From: Winogradskyella jejuensis
Lineage (GTDB): Bacteria; Bacteroidota; Bacteroidia; Flavobacteriales; Flavobacteriaceae
Length of the DNA: 64,000 nucleotides
Direction of reading: 5' to 3'
Assembly (NCBI RefSeq): GCF_900129745.1
Contig: NZ_FQWS01000001.1
Coordinates: 558,001-622,000 of the forward strand
The position numbers and the translations under genes were made by a program. Below the pieces are notes generated by a model. The model searched no databases and was not told where the DNA came from. It saw nothing but the letters and a program-made list of their open reading frames with translations. The first letter of the stretch is position 1; every line of letters starts with the position of its first letter. Positions 55,443 through 63,411 of the stretch are shown here, in pieces.

Positions 55443-55778
55443 ATGTCTAAAACATACTACGACCCAGCTGATCTCAGAAAATTTGGAAAAATTACCGAAT
55501 GGAGTGAAGAGCTTGGTAATAAATTTTTTGAATATTACGGAAAGGTTTTCGAAGAAGGTGCTTTATCAGCTCGAGAAAAGTCACTCATCGCTTTAGCAGT
55601 TGCACATACAGAACAATGTCCATATTGCATTGACGCTTACACAAAAGATGGTTTACAACGCGGCGTAACTAAAGAAGAAATGATGGAAGCCATCCACGTT
55701 GGTGCTGCTATAAAGAGTGGCGCAACACTAGTACATGGTGTACAAATGATGAATAAAGTAAATAAATTAGACGGATAG
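55443..55778 (+). CDS. AhpD-like (carboxymuconolactone decarboxylase family) protein of the arsenosugar locus
   Basis: The 111-aa protein is a compact all-alpha CMD/AhpD domain with the redox pair in EQCPYCIDAY (Cys59, Cys62). In AhpD a His follows four residues after the second Cys; here that position is Tyr66, so the proton relay differs. This small peroxidase-like protein is known to accompany the radical SAM enzyme ArsS in arsenosugar loci. It starts 10 bp before the arsS gene, so both should share a transcript. Its reaction there is unknown; protection or reduction of arsenic intermediates is a guess. Confidence 0.88.
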   Translation: MSKTYYDPADLRKFGKITEWSEELGNKFFEYYGKVFEEGALSAREKSLIALAVAHTEQCPYCIDAYTKDGLQRGVTKEEMMEAIHVGAAIKSGATLVHGVQMMNKVNKLDG

Positions 55779-55788
55779 TCTTTTATAT

Positions 55789-56853
55789 ATGACAAAACTA
55801 AAAACGCAATCACTAAAAAAGAGACAGAGCGATTTAGCTAACACTAATAAACAACTCGAAATTTTATCTAATGGTATTTTTCAAAACGGTGAGCTACCAA
55901 AGTTTAAAGATAAAATTGCCGAAACCAATCAGTTTCCATTAAAAGCAAAACCATTAGAGATTTTACAAATCAATGTAGGCTACATGTGCAATCAGGTTTG
56001 TGAACATTGCCACGTTGATGCTGGTCCAGACCGTAAAGAGATTATGACGCGTGAGACCATGCAGCAAATCTTGGATGTGGTAAAGACAACTGGTGCGCAT
56101 ACGCTCGATTTAACTGGTGGAGCTCCCGAAATGAACCCGAATTTTAGATGGTTTGTGGAGGAAGCTTCAAAAATTGGAGTTAAGGATTTCATTGTACGCT
56201 CAAATCTCACCATAATTAGAGCAAATAAAAAGTACTACGATTTACCTGAGTTTTTCAAAAAACATAATATTCATGTAGTAAGTTCGATGCCACACTGGAC
56301 GCGTGGAAAGACAGACAAACAACGTGGCGAAGGTGTTTTTGACATGTCTATAAAAGCACTTCAAGAACTCAATGCTGTAGGTTACGGTATACCAGGAAGC
56401 AATTTAAAACTCGATTTGGTTTACAATCCGTCTGGTGCTTTCTTACCTGGTGACCAAGCGGCAATGGAAAAAGACTTTAAAAATGCTTTGATGGAAGATT
56501 TTAGCATTCAATTTCATAATCTTTTCGCTATAACTAATCTTCCAATTTCAAGATTTTTAGACTATTTAATCGCTTCAGAAAATTACGAAGACTACATGTA
56601 CAGTTTAGTTGAAGCCTATAACCCAATGGCTGTAGAAAACGTAATGTGTACCAATACACTTTCAGTAAGTTGGGATGGTTATTTATTTGATTGCGATTTT
56701 AATCAAATGTTAGAGTTACCTGTAAATAGTAAGGTAAAACATATTTCAGACTACAATGAAGAACTTCTAGAAGGAAGAAATATCGTTATCTCCCAACACT
56801 GTTATGGCTGTACAGCAGGCGCAGGAAGTAGTTGCCAAGGTACAGTCGCTTAA
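55789..56853 (+). CDS. arsS: Arsenosugar biosynthesis radical SAM enzyme ArsS
   Basis: A 354-aa radical SAM enzyme. The CxxxCxxC cluster motif is Cys67, Cys71 and Cys74 (YMCNQVCEHCHVDAGP), followed by LDLTGGAPEMNP, the GGE-type SAM motif. The C-terminal part has further Cys for an auxiliary cluster: VMCTNTL, FDCDFN and the final HCYGCTAGAGSSCQG (Cys338, 341, 349). In some relatives one of these is selenocysteine; here all are Cys. ArsS attaches the 5'-deoxyadenosyl group of SAM to dimethylated arsenite, giving the arsenic-carbon bond of arsenosugars. That chemistry is known for the family; activity of this protein is inferred. ArsM is encoded 3 kb away. Confidence 0.93.
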   Translation: MTKLKTQSLKKRQSDLANTNKQLEILSNGIFQNGELPKFKDKIAETNQFPLKAKPLEILQINVGYMCNQVCEHCHVDAGPDRKEIMTRETMQQILDVVKTTGAHTLDLTGGAPEMNPNFRWFVEEASKIGVKDFIVRSNLTIIRANKKYYDLPEFFKKHNIHVVSSMPHWTRGKTDKQRGEGVFDMSIKALQELNAVGYGIPGSNLKLDLVYNPSGAFLPGDQAAMEKDFKNALMEDFSIQFHNLFAITNLPISRFLDYLIASENYEDYMYSLVEAYNPMAVENVMCTNTLSVSWDGYLFDCDFNQMLELPVNSKVKHISDYNEELLEGRNIVISQHCYGCTAGAGSSCQGTVA

Positions 56854-56865
56854 TTTCAACAAATT

Positions 56866-57360
56866 ATGAAAAGGATTTTTTCATCTTTTTTGGTTTTAAT
56901 TTCAACGTTAGGATTCTCTCAAGAATCGCTTCCTGAGTTATTAAAACAATACAACGACAAAGGAGTTCCGTACATTTCAATACAAGAATTAGCAATGCCT
57001 AAAACTGAAGCAATTCTTTTAGATGCTCGCGAACCAAAAGAATATGAGGTCAGCCACATTAAAGAGGCTATTAGTGTGGGTTATGATTTTTTCGATTTAA
57101 AAACAGTGACAGACAAAATCAAAGATAAAAACCAACCTATTGTTGTGTATTGTTCACTTGGTATTCGTTCTGAGACCATTGGCGAAAAACTAAAAGCTGC
57201 TGGCTACACCAACGTAAAAAATCTTTATGGCGGCATTTTTGAGTGGAAAAACAATGACTTCGAAGTCTACAACTCTAAGAATATACCTACAGACAGTATC
57301 CATACCTTTTCCGAAGAATGGAGTAAATGGCTTAAAAAAGGAGTTAAAGTCGCTAATTAA
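56866..57360 (+). CDS. Exported rhodanese-like protein
   Basis: The 164-aa protein has a signal peptide (about 1-18) and one rhodanese domain with the CH2A-type LLDAREPKEYEVSHI and the active-site loop CSLGIRS (Cys96 to Arg101). The C-x4-R loop has the length of sulfurtransferases, not the C-x5-R of Cdc25/ACR2 arsenate reductases. It lies 12 bp after arsS on the same strand. A rhodanese next to ArsS might supply sulfur (thio-arsenicals exist), but its exported location argues against a direct cytoplasmic role. It ends 4 bp inside the convergent unknown gene. Confidence 0.88.
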   Translation: MKRIFSSFLVLISTLGFSQESLPELLKQYNDKGVPYISIQELAMPKTEAILLDAREPKEYEVSHIKEAISVGYDFFDLKTVTDKIKDKNQPIVVYCSLGIRSETIGEKLKAAGYTNVKNLYGGIFEWKNNDFEVYNSKNIPTDSIHTFSEEWSKWLKKGVKVAN

Positions 57361-58247
57361 CGTTTTGTATATACGAATTCTTTAAATCCTAAATGTTTTA
57401 ATAACGTCCCGTCTTTATAAAAAAGATCAACATCGATTTTTAAATCATGTTTTCCTATTGGCAAATTATTACTTAGTAATTCATAAGGCAGAAAGAGCTT
57501 CGTATCGTTATAAACGGTAGAATCATATTTTGGATTGAGCGACTTTTTAATTTCTAACTGGCCTGATAGATTTTTATAGCCATATTTAGTAGTTTTAATA
57601 AACTTATCACCCTCTAATATTCTAATTGTTAAATAACAACTATTGTCCTTCAATCCATAAACAAAAAATTTGTTATGTATTCTAATACCAAATTTATTGC
57701 TAGCATCGAACACATCATTTTCTAGCCAAGTCTTTTCATATTTTGCTGAAACTTTAGATTTATCAAAACTAGAACTTGTAGATGTATTTATCGTGGTGTT
57801 CTTCTTTTTAACCTTAATATCGTAGAAGTTCCAGCAACTTGTTGTGCTACTACAATCGACCTCTGTTAATGAGTAAATATCTTCAATATTATTTACTTGA
57901 TTAAAATACAAACTCACAGTCTTAGTTTCGTATGCCTTAAGATTAATTGTTCCAAAACCTGAGGCCAAATTACCTTTCCAACCAACTTGTGCTTTTAAAG
58001 CATACCGGTTTCCCTTTTTGTCTGTTAAAACAAAAGGTGATGTTCCGCTTGGCGCGTGCAATGTTGCAGAAATGGCTTTATTAGGAGTAAATTTGAGTTT
58101 AACAACGGTCTCTTTCAATTTAGAAAAATTATAAATGTCTACAATTTTCACATAATCTGAATAGCCATTACCAACAGTAACCGTATTGCCTTGTGAATAG
58201 ATTAGTTGAGCCGAAATAAAAAGAAAGAATAGGATATTTTTTTTCAT
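57357..58247 (-). CDS. Secreted protein of unknown function
   Basis: The 296-aa protein has a signal peptide (MKKNILFFLFISAQLIYSQ). The mature part looks like beta-sandwich, with a Cys pair close together (VDCSSTTSCWNFYDI) and strands such as TVSLYFNQV. A Ser/Thr-rich linker (about 158-172, NTTINTSTSSS) divides it into two parts. No family recognised. It is the only minus-strand gene between the two halves of the arsenosugar locus until the Mpo1-like gene, so it may be unrelated. Confidence 0.7.
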   Translation of the reverse strand: MKKNILFFLFISAQLIYSQGNTVTVGNGYSDYVKIVDIYNFSKLKETVVKLKFTPNKAISATLHAPSGTSPFVLTDKKGNRYALKAQVGWKGNLASGFGTINLKAYETKTVSLYFNQVNNIEDIYSLTEVDCSSTTSCWNFYDIKVKKKNTTINTSTSSSFDKSKVSAKYEKTWLENDVFDASNKFGIRIHNKFFVYGLKDNSCYLTIRILEGDKFIKTTKYGYKNLSGQLEIKKSLNPKYDSTVYNDTKLFLPYELLSNNLPIGKHDLKIDVDLFYKDGTLLKHLGFKEFVYTKR

Positions 58248-58369
58248 TCTGAATTACTTTAAAATCTCAAATTAGGTTTTTTTTTCTTAAATCACCCATA
58301 CGAATAGATAAAAGACCAACTTTATAGATGTTTGAATTTTGCCATTAAAAATCTGTGAAAATTTCTACA

Positions 58370-58377
58370 TACTTTTG
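58370..58377 (+). promoter_or_regulatory. -7 box of the DUF2064 gene
   Basis: TACTTTTG fits TAnnTTTG and lies 24 bp before the TTG start. No good -33 element. Confidence 0.45.
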
Positions 58378-58401
58378 TCTCACATATAAAAATTACACAT
58401 C

Positions 58402-58998
58402 TTGACTAATGCTTTAATAATATTTACTCGAAATCCAGAATTAGGAAAGTGTAAAACTCGTTTAGCAAAGGCTATTGGTGATGAAGAGGCTTTAAAAATC
58501 TACAAACACCTTCTGCAACATACTGCTAATGTTGCTAAAAAAGTAGATGCTGAACGCTTCGTCTTTTATTCAGAAAATATTCAGCAAAACGATATTTGGG
58601 ACAACGGTTTCTTCACTAAACAATTACAAGAAGGAAATGACCTTGGCGAACGAATGGAAAACGCTTTTGAAACATTGTTTTCAAAAAAATTTAAAAAAAT
58701 AATTATTGTTGGTAGTGATTTGCTTGATTTAGACACAAACATCATAAAAACTGCATTCGAAAAATTAGATAAAAATGACGCCGTTATTGGCCCATCAGAA
58801 GATGGAGGTTATTACCTTTTAGGCATGAAATCCCCAAACCAAAATGTCTTTAAAAATAAAAAATGGGGTACAGAAACAGTGTTAGAGCAAACAAAAAAAG
58901 ACTTTATTGGCAAAAGCTTGTATGTTTTAGAAACTCTGAACGACATAGATTTTTTAGAGGATTTAAAGCCCTATAAAGAATTTGACTATTTGTTTTAG
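58402..58998 (+). CDS. DUF2064 nucleotidyl/glycosyltransferase of arsenosugar synthesis
   Basis: This 198-aa GT-A-like protein belongs to the DUF2064 (CofC-like, TIGR04282) group named for arsenosugar biosynthesis. It has FTRNPELGKCKTRLAKAIG at the N-terminus (the PxxGKxKTRL nucleotide site), IIVGSDLLDLD (metal-binding acidic motif) and GPSEDGGYYLLGM. It may activate the arseno-ribose phosphate with a nucleotide, by analogy to CofC; this is inference. The start is TTG at 58402 (no in-frame ATG nearby; the upstream TACTTTTG fits). It stands upstream of the phosphorylase and ArsM genes. Confidence 0.88.
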   Translation: MTNALIIFTRNPELGKCKTRLAKAIGDEEALKIYKHLLQHTANVAKKVDAERFVFYSENIQQNDIWDNGFFTKQLQEGNDLGERMENAFETLFSKKFKKIIIVGSDLLDLDTNIIKTAFEKLDKNDAVIGPSEDGGYYLLGMKSPNQNVFKNKKWGTETVLEQTKKDFIGKSLYVLETLNDIDFLEDLKPYKEFDYLF

Positions 58999-59037
58999 TT
59001 AATAAGTAGCTTTCTAGTTTAATTTTTGAATTTTATA

Positions 59038-59068
59038 TTGTTTCCCACCATTGTTATAAATACTTTTG
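59038..59068 (+). promoter_or_regulatory. Promoter of the phosphorylase-arsM genes
   Basis: TTG (59038-59040), 20-bp spacer, TACTTTTG (59061-59068). It would start transcription about 16 nt before the ATG at 59093. Confidence 0.6.
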
Positions 59069-59092
59069 GAGCTATAACTACGATTTTTTGTC

Positions 59093-59905
59093 ATGATAAA
59101 ACTAATAGAAGAAAGTACAGAATATCTACAAAGCAAAGGCTTTGAAAGTCCAGAAGTTGGTATCATCCTTGGCACAGGTTTAGGGCAATTACTTAACGAG
59201 GTTGAGGTCATTGCAGAAGCTAGCTATAATCACATTCCAAATTTCCCAACGGCTACTGTTGAGTTTCATAAAGGCAAATTAGTCTATGGCATTTTAGGCG
59301 GAAAAAAAGTGGTGGTTATGCAAGGCCGATTTCATGTTTATGAAGGCTATTCTCTACAAGATGTAACATTCCCTGTTCGCATTATGGAAAAATTAGGCGT
59401 TAAAACACTTTTAGTTTCTAATGCCGCTGGCGCTATAAATCATGATTTTAAAAAAGGTGAAATCATGCTTATTGATGACCATATCAATCTTCAAGGAAGT
59501 TCACCTTTAGCCTTTAAAGGTGTTGATAAATTAGGCGAACGTTTTACTGATATGAGTGCACCGTACAATCTCGATATTAATGCAAAGATTAAAGACATAG
59601 CGAAAGCTAATAACATCAAATTACACGAAGGTATCTACGCCTCTGTAGTTGGACCTCAGCTTGAGACTCGTGCGGAATACAGAATGTTAAGAACCATAGG
59701 AGCTGACGCTGTTGGCATGAGTACAGTGCCAGAAGTTATTGTAGCAAACCACTTAAATTTAAAAGTCGCTGCAGTGTCAGTTTTAACAGATGAATGCGAC
59801 CCAGATAATCTAAAACCTGTAGACATTGCAGAAATTATTGCTATGGCCGGAAAAGCCGAGTCAAATATGATTACCTTGTTTAAAGAATTAATAAAAAGTT
59901 TATAA
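59093..59905 (+). CDS. Purine nucleoside phosphorylase
   Basis: This 270-aa enzyme is of the trimeric high-molecular-mass PNP class: GIILGTGLGQL (phosphate-binding Ser/Gly loop), QGRFHVYEGY, VSNAAGAINHDF, YASVVGPQLETRAEYRM, GADAVGMSTVPEVIVA and LTDECDPDN. It cleaves purine nucleosides with phosphate. Next to arsS and 7 bp before arsM it should remove adenine from the arseno-adenosine product of ArsS; this is a context-based inference, and it may also serve ordinary purine salvage. Confidence 0.93.
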   Translation: MIKLIEESTEYLQSKGFESPEVGIILGTGLGQLLNEVEVIAEASYNHIPNFPTATVEFHKGKLVYGILGGKKVVVMQGRFHVYEGYSLQDVTFPVRIMEKLGVKTLLVSNAAGAINHDFKKGEIMLIDDHINLQGSSPLAFKGVDKLGERFTDMSAPYNLDINAKIKDIAKANNIKLHEGIYASVVGPQLETRAEYRMLRTIGADAVGMSTVPEVIVANHLNLKVAAVSVLTDECDPDNLKPVDIAEIIAMAGKAESNMITLFKELIKSL

Positions 59906-59912
59906 TACAACT

Positions 59913-60881
59913 ATGAGTTATTTAGAAGCAACTAACGATTTATATAAAGAAGCAGCCTTGACACCAGATGTTGGTCTTTGCTGTACCACAAACCCAATTT
60001 GGGAATTGCCAGGATTAAAGATCCCAAAAATAATGCAAGAGATGAATTACGGGTGTGGAAGCACCGTAAACGCAAGAGATTTAACCAACAATCCAAAAAT
60101 GCTTTATGTTGGTGTTGGTGGCGGAATGGAGTTATTACAATTCTCATATTTTAACCGTCAAAAAGGTGGTGTCATCGGAGTTGATGTTGTAGATGAAATG
60201 TTAGAAGCTTCTCGTAAAAACTTCAAAGTTGCAGAAGAACAAAACGACTGGTTTAAAAGTGAATTTGTTGACCTTAAAAAGGGTGATGCTTTAAACTTAC
60301 CTGTTGAAGATAACTCTATCGATGTTGCCGCGCAAAACTGTCTATTCAACATCTTTAAAGCTGAAGATTTAAAGAAAGCTATTGACGAGATGTATCGCGT
60401 TCTTAAACCTCACGGACGTTTGGTAATGAGCGACCCAACTTGCGAACAACCTATGAACGATACATTGCGTAATGACGATAGACTACGTGCGTTATGTTTA
60501 AGTGGAAGTTTACCAATAGCAGAATACGTAAAAGCATTAACCGATGCGGGTTTTGGAACTATAGAAATTAGAGCGCGTAAACCATACAGAATCTTAGATC
60601 CAAAACATTACCCAACAGATGAGTTAATTTACATCGAGTCTATCGAAGTTGCCGCGATTAAAGACCCTATGCCTGAAGATGGTCCATGTATTTTCACAGG
60701 CAAGGCAGCAATCTATTATGGTTCTAAAGACTATTTTGATGACAAAAAAGGGCATATTTTACTAAAAAATCAACCCATTGCTATATGCGATAAAACTGCT
60801 GGTGCGCTAGCAGATTTAGGAAGAGACGACATCTTTATCAGTGAATCTACTTATCACTATGATGGTGGTGGATGTTGCTAA
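59913..60881 (+). CDS. arsM: Arsenosugar biosynthesis arsenite methyltransferase ArsM
   Basis: ArsM is a SAM-dependent methyltransferase for trivalent arsenic. The 322-aa protein has motif I in MLYVGVGGGMELL (63-75). Three Cys match the arsenite-binding set of classical ArsM by local motif: Cys48 (YGCGS), Cys143 (QNCLFN) and Cys195 (ALCLSGSLP). Extra Cys are the pair Cys23-Cys24 (GLCCTTN) and a C-terminal GGGCC (321-322). It should dimethylate arsenite, giving the substrate of ArsS. It follows the phosphorylase gene by 7 bp and ends at a strong terminator. Confidence 0.94.
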   Translation: MSYLEATNDLYKEAALTPDVGLCCTTNPIWELPGLKIPKIMQEMNYGCGSTVNARDLTNNPKMLYVGVGGGMELLQFSYFNRQKGGVIGVDVVDEMLEASRKNFKVAEEQNDWFKSEFVDLKKGDALNLPVEDNSIDVAAQNCLFNIFKAEDLKKAIDEMYRVLKPHGRLVMSDPTCEQPMNDTLRNDDRLRALCLSGSLPIAEYVKALTDAGFGTIEIRARKPYRILDPKHYPTDELIYIESIEVAAIKDPMPEDGPCIFTGKAAIYYGSKDYFDDKKGHILLKNQPIAICDKTAGALADLGRDDIFISESTYHYDGGGCC

Positions 60882-60895
60882 TTAAATTATAAGTC

Positions 60896-60927
60896 AAAAA
60901 AAGAGCGCTAATAAGCGCTCTTTTTTA
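60896..60927. terminator. Terminator after arsM, bidirectional
   Basis: GAGCGCT (60903-60909), loop AATA, AGCGCTC (60914-60920), A tract before and T tract after. It serves arsM and the convergent Mpo1-like gene. Confidence 0.92.
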
Positions 60928-60939
60928 TTATATATCTTC

Positions 60940-61425
60940 TTAAAATTTAAGCCCTAAAGCTTCAAATAAATGGCTCATGGTCCAAGCCGGGCCAATCATT
61001 AAAAATTGTACATCTTTAAGAAAAGATGGCTTTTTACCTTCGTGATTATGCCCAACAAATTGCACAATCCAAGCAACAACAAAAACAACTACCATAACTA
61101 GCCATAATGGTGCGATTTCAGAATATTCAATGATATGAATACCATAAAGCACTAACGCCGAAAAGATTAGCATTCCTATAAAAAGTGTAACTGACAATCT
61201 TAGATAATAAAGTAATCCCAAAAGAATAACTACAGTACCAAAATGCAGAAACGGCTCCATCCAAGTTGGTGTTTGGTCTACTAAAAATCCTCCCGTTGGT
61301 ATACTCGCTAATAAACCAATGAGACTAAAAAATATAGCAGGCACACAAACATAATGCACACGTTTATTGAATGTTGTTTGATGGCTCTCTGCATACTCAC
61401 TAAGCAAACTATCTATTTTTCGCAT
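60940..61425 (-). CDS. Mpo1-like (DUF962) membrane protein
   Basis: The 161-aa protein has four hydrophobic segments and the DUF962 signature ESHQTTFNKRVHYVCVP (His15, Asn20, His24), with a second His cluster in FVGHNHEGKKP. Yeast Mpo1 of this family is an iron(II) dioxygenase that shortens 2-hydroxy fatty acids by alpha-oxidation. The His residues needed for iron are present. The gene is divergent from the fatty-acid hydroxylase gene next door, which makes a hydroxylation and alpha-oxidation pair plausible, but this is inference. Confidence 0.85.
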   Translation of the reverse strand: MRKIDSLLSEYAESHQTTFNKRVHYVCVPAIFFSLIGLLASIPTGGFLVDQTPTWMEPFLHFGTVVILLGLLYYLRLSVTLFIGMLIFSALVLYGIHIIEYSEIAPLWLVMVVVFVVAWIVQFVGHNHEGKKPSFLKDVQFLMIGPAWTMSHLFEALGLKF

Positions 61426-61512
61426 TTGGTAATCGTTTTTTAGTATTGATGCAATATAGTAATTCTATGTAATTGTGTTATTTTTACTCAAGCCTTTCGA
61501 CTCAAAAACTCT

Positions 61513-62397
61513 ATGGAAAAGTATTTCGAAATATTTAAAGATTCATATTCTAATTATTGGAATTACCTCAAATACGAGCTCATTGATTTAAACCATTGGG
61601 ATAATTATTTCTACGGTTTAATTATTATTTCAATTGCCGTTTGGTTACTAGAAATTGCCTTTCCATGGCGAAAAAACCAAGCCATATTCCGAAAAGATTT
61701 CTGGTTAGATACGTTTTATATGTTTTTCAATTTCTTTATTCTAAATTTGATAATACTTATTGCGCTTTCCAATACAGTTTCAGAATTTTTTAATGATATA
61801 CTAAAATCTATTGGTTTAAGTATTGGAAGCCTTCAACTATTTGATGTTGATGATTTACCTAAATGGTTAGGTCTATTGATTTTCTTTTTGGTGTCGGACT
61901 TTGTACAATGGAACACACACCGTCTGTTACATCGCGTTCCATTTCTATGGAATTTCCACAAAGTACACCACTCTGTAAAAGAAATGGGTTTTGCCGCGCA
62001 CTTGCGCTACCATTGGATGGAGCCCATAGTTTATAAATCTTTGCTTTACATTCCAATAGCCATTATTGGTGGTTTTGATGCGCAGGATGTAGCCATTGTT
62101 TATTTCTTTTCTATAGCCATTGGGCATCTTAATCATGCGAACTTGGGTTGGGATTATGGATTTTTAAAATACATTTTCAATAACCCAAAAATGCACATTT
62201 GGCACCACGCGAAAGAATTGCCAAAACATGTAAGCTATGGCGTTAATTTTGGACTAACCTTAAGTCTTTGGGATTATCTCTTTAAAACCAATTACGTTCC
62301 ACATAGCGGACGAGATATAGAATTAGGTTTTAGTGGCGATGAAACCTTTCCTAAAGATTTTATTAATCAGGAATTATATCCAATTAAAAAGAAATGA
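61513..62397 (+). CDS. Sterol desaturase/fatty acid hydroxylase family protein
   Basis: A membrane di-iron oxygenase of 294 aa with at least four hydrophobic segments. The His motifs are HRLLH (136-140), HKVHH (149-153) and HIWHH (228-232), with an extra HLNHANLGW, the pattern that binds two iron atoms in fatty acid hydroxylases and desaturases. The substrate is not known. It is followed by a DUF547 lipoprotein and the arsenosugar glycosyltransferase on the same strand, and is divergent from the Mpo1-like gene. Confidence 0.9.
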   Translation: MEKYFEIFKDSYSNYWNYLKYELIDLNHWDNYFYGLIIISIAVWLLEIAFPWRKNQAIFRKDFWLDTFYMFFNFFILNLIILIALSNTVSEFFNDILKSIGLSIGSLQLFDVDDLPKWLGLLIFFLVSDFVQWNTHRLLHRVPFLWNFHKVHHSVKEMGFAAHLRYHWMEPIVYKSLLYIPIAIIGGFDAQDVAIVYFFSIAIGHLNHANLGWDYGFLKYIFNNPKMHIWHHAKELPKHVSYGVNFGLTLSLWDYLFKTNYVPHSGRDIELGFSGDETFPKDFINQELYPIKKK

Positions 62398-62399
62398 AA

Positions 62400-62412
62400 G
62401 CCCACAATGGGC
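62400..62412 (+). repeat. Short hairpin between the hydroxylase and DUF547 genes
   Basis: GCCCA, CAA, TGGGC, without a T tract, 18 bp before the next ATG. Probably an intercistronic processing or stabilising stem, not a terminator. Confidence 0.35.
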
Positions 62413-62430
62413 ATTTAAGAACTAACTCTT

Positions 62431-63378
62431 ATGAAGAATAGGTATCTCACATTTTTACTTTGTTTTTTATTAGCTGCTTGCGGAAGCAGTAAAAAAGCCA
62501 TTGAAAAGACCGAAGAAACCAAAAAGGTTGAGAATGAAATTGAGATAAAAAAAGACATCGACTACGTTATTAAAGAAGATATCGCAGTCGAAAATATTGA
62601 CCCTAGAGTTGTTCAGGAAGATTCAAAAATTTCCACTGAAAGAAAGGTCGATAGTGTTTACATGATTGATGGACATTTTAAGCCTAAGAACAAACCCGAT
62701 TTAGGCTTTCATCAAGATTTAACCAAAACGACTTATGATTCGCTTGACGACTTTTGGAGTAGCATTCTAAAAAGAAATGTTTCGGACTACGGAAATGTTG
62801 ATTATAATAGTTTTAAAAAGGATTACAAGGGACTTCTTTATTACATTAAATTTTTACAAGATTCTATCCCTTCCGAAGATGCTTCAAAAAACGAAAAACT
62901 CGCCTATTGGATTAACGCCTACAACGCTTTAACCATAGATTTAATTCTTAGAAATTATCCTGTGAAAAGCATCAAAGACATAAAAGACCCTTGGGACCAA
63001 CGTCTTTGGAAGTTTGGAGACAAATGGATGAATCTCAACCAAATAGAGCACGAGATTTTAAGAAAAATGGATGAGCCACGTATACATTTTGCTATTGTTT
63101 GCGCTTCTTTTTCTTGTCCTAAATTACAGAACAAAGCCTTTACAGCTTCAAATTTAGAATCACAATTAACGAATGCAACAAAGGAATTTTTAGCTGATAA
63201 AAATCGAAACATCATCAGCGCAGACAAACTTCAACTTTCTAAAATATTCAAGTGGTTTCCTAAAGATTTTAAAACCGATGGAAGCCTTATCAATTTCTTA
63301 AACAAGTACTCAGAAGTTGAAATTTCTTCAAATGCGAAAAAAAGTTTCCTAGATTATAATTGGGATTTAAACGATTAA
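62431..63378 (+). CDS. DUF547 lipoprotein
   Basis: The 315-aa protein has a lipobox (LLAACGSS, Cys17), a Lys- and Glu-rich linker of about 70 residues, then a DUF547 domain. Its segments include YWINAYNALTIDLILRNYP, WKFGDKWMNLNQIEHEIL, and HFAIVCASFSCPKLQNKAF with a Cys pair. DUF547 proteins are exported and of unknown activity. It lies 33 bp after the hydroxylase and 33 bp before the glycosyltransferase, so it is in their operon. Confidence 0.88.
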   Translation: MKNRYLTFLLCFLLAACGSSKKAIEKTEETKKVENEIEIKKDIDYVIKEDIAVENIDPRVVQEDSKISTERKVDSVYMIDGHFKPKNKPDLGFHQDLTKTTYDSLDDFWSSILKRNVSDYGNVDYNSFKKDYKGLLYYIKFLQDSIPSEDASKNEKLAYWINAYNALTIDLILRNYPVKSIKDIKDPWDQRLWKFGDKWMNLNQIEHEILRKMDEPRIHFAIVCASFSCPKLQNKAFTASNLESQLTNATKEFLADKNRNIISADKLQLSKIFKWFPKDFKTDGSLINFLNKYSEVEISSNAKKSFLDYNWDLND

Positions 63379-63411
63379 AACTGATATTGACTTTTCTTCG
63401 TAAGTAGATGT

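Noticed and set aside
56866..57360. Calling the rhodanese an arsenate reductase (ACR2 type)
   Set aside because: The active loop is C-x4-R as in sulfurtransferases, not C-x5-R, and the protein is exported.
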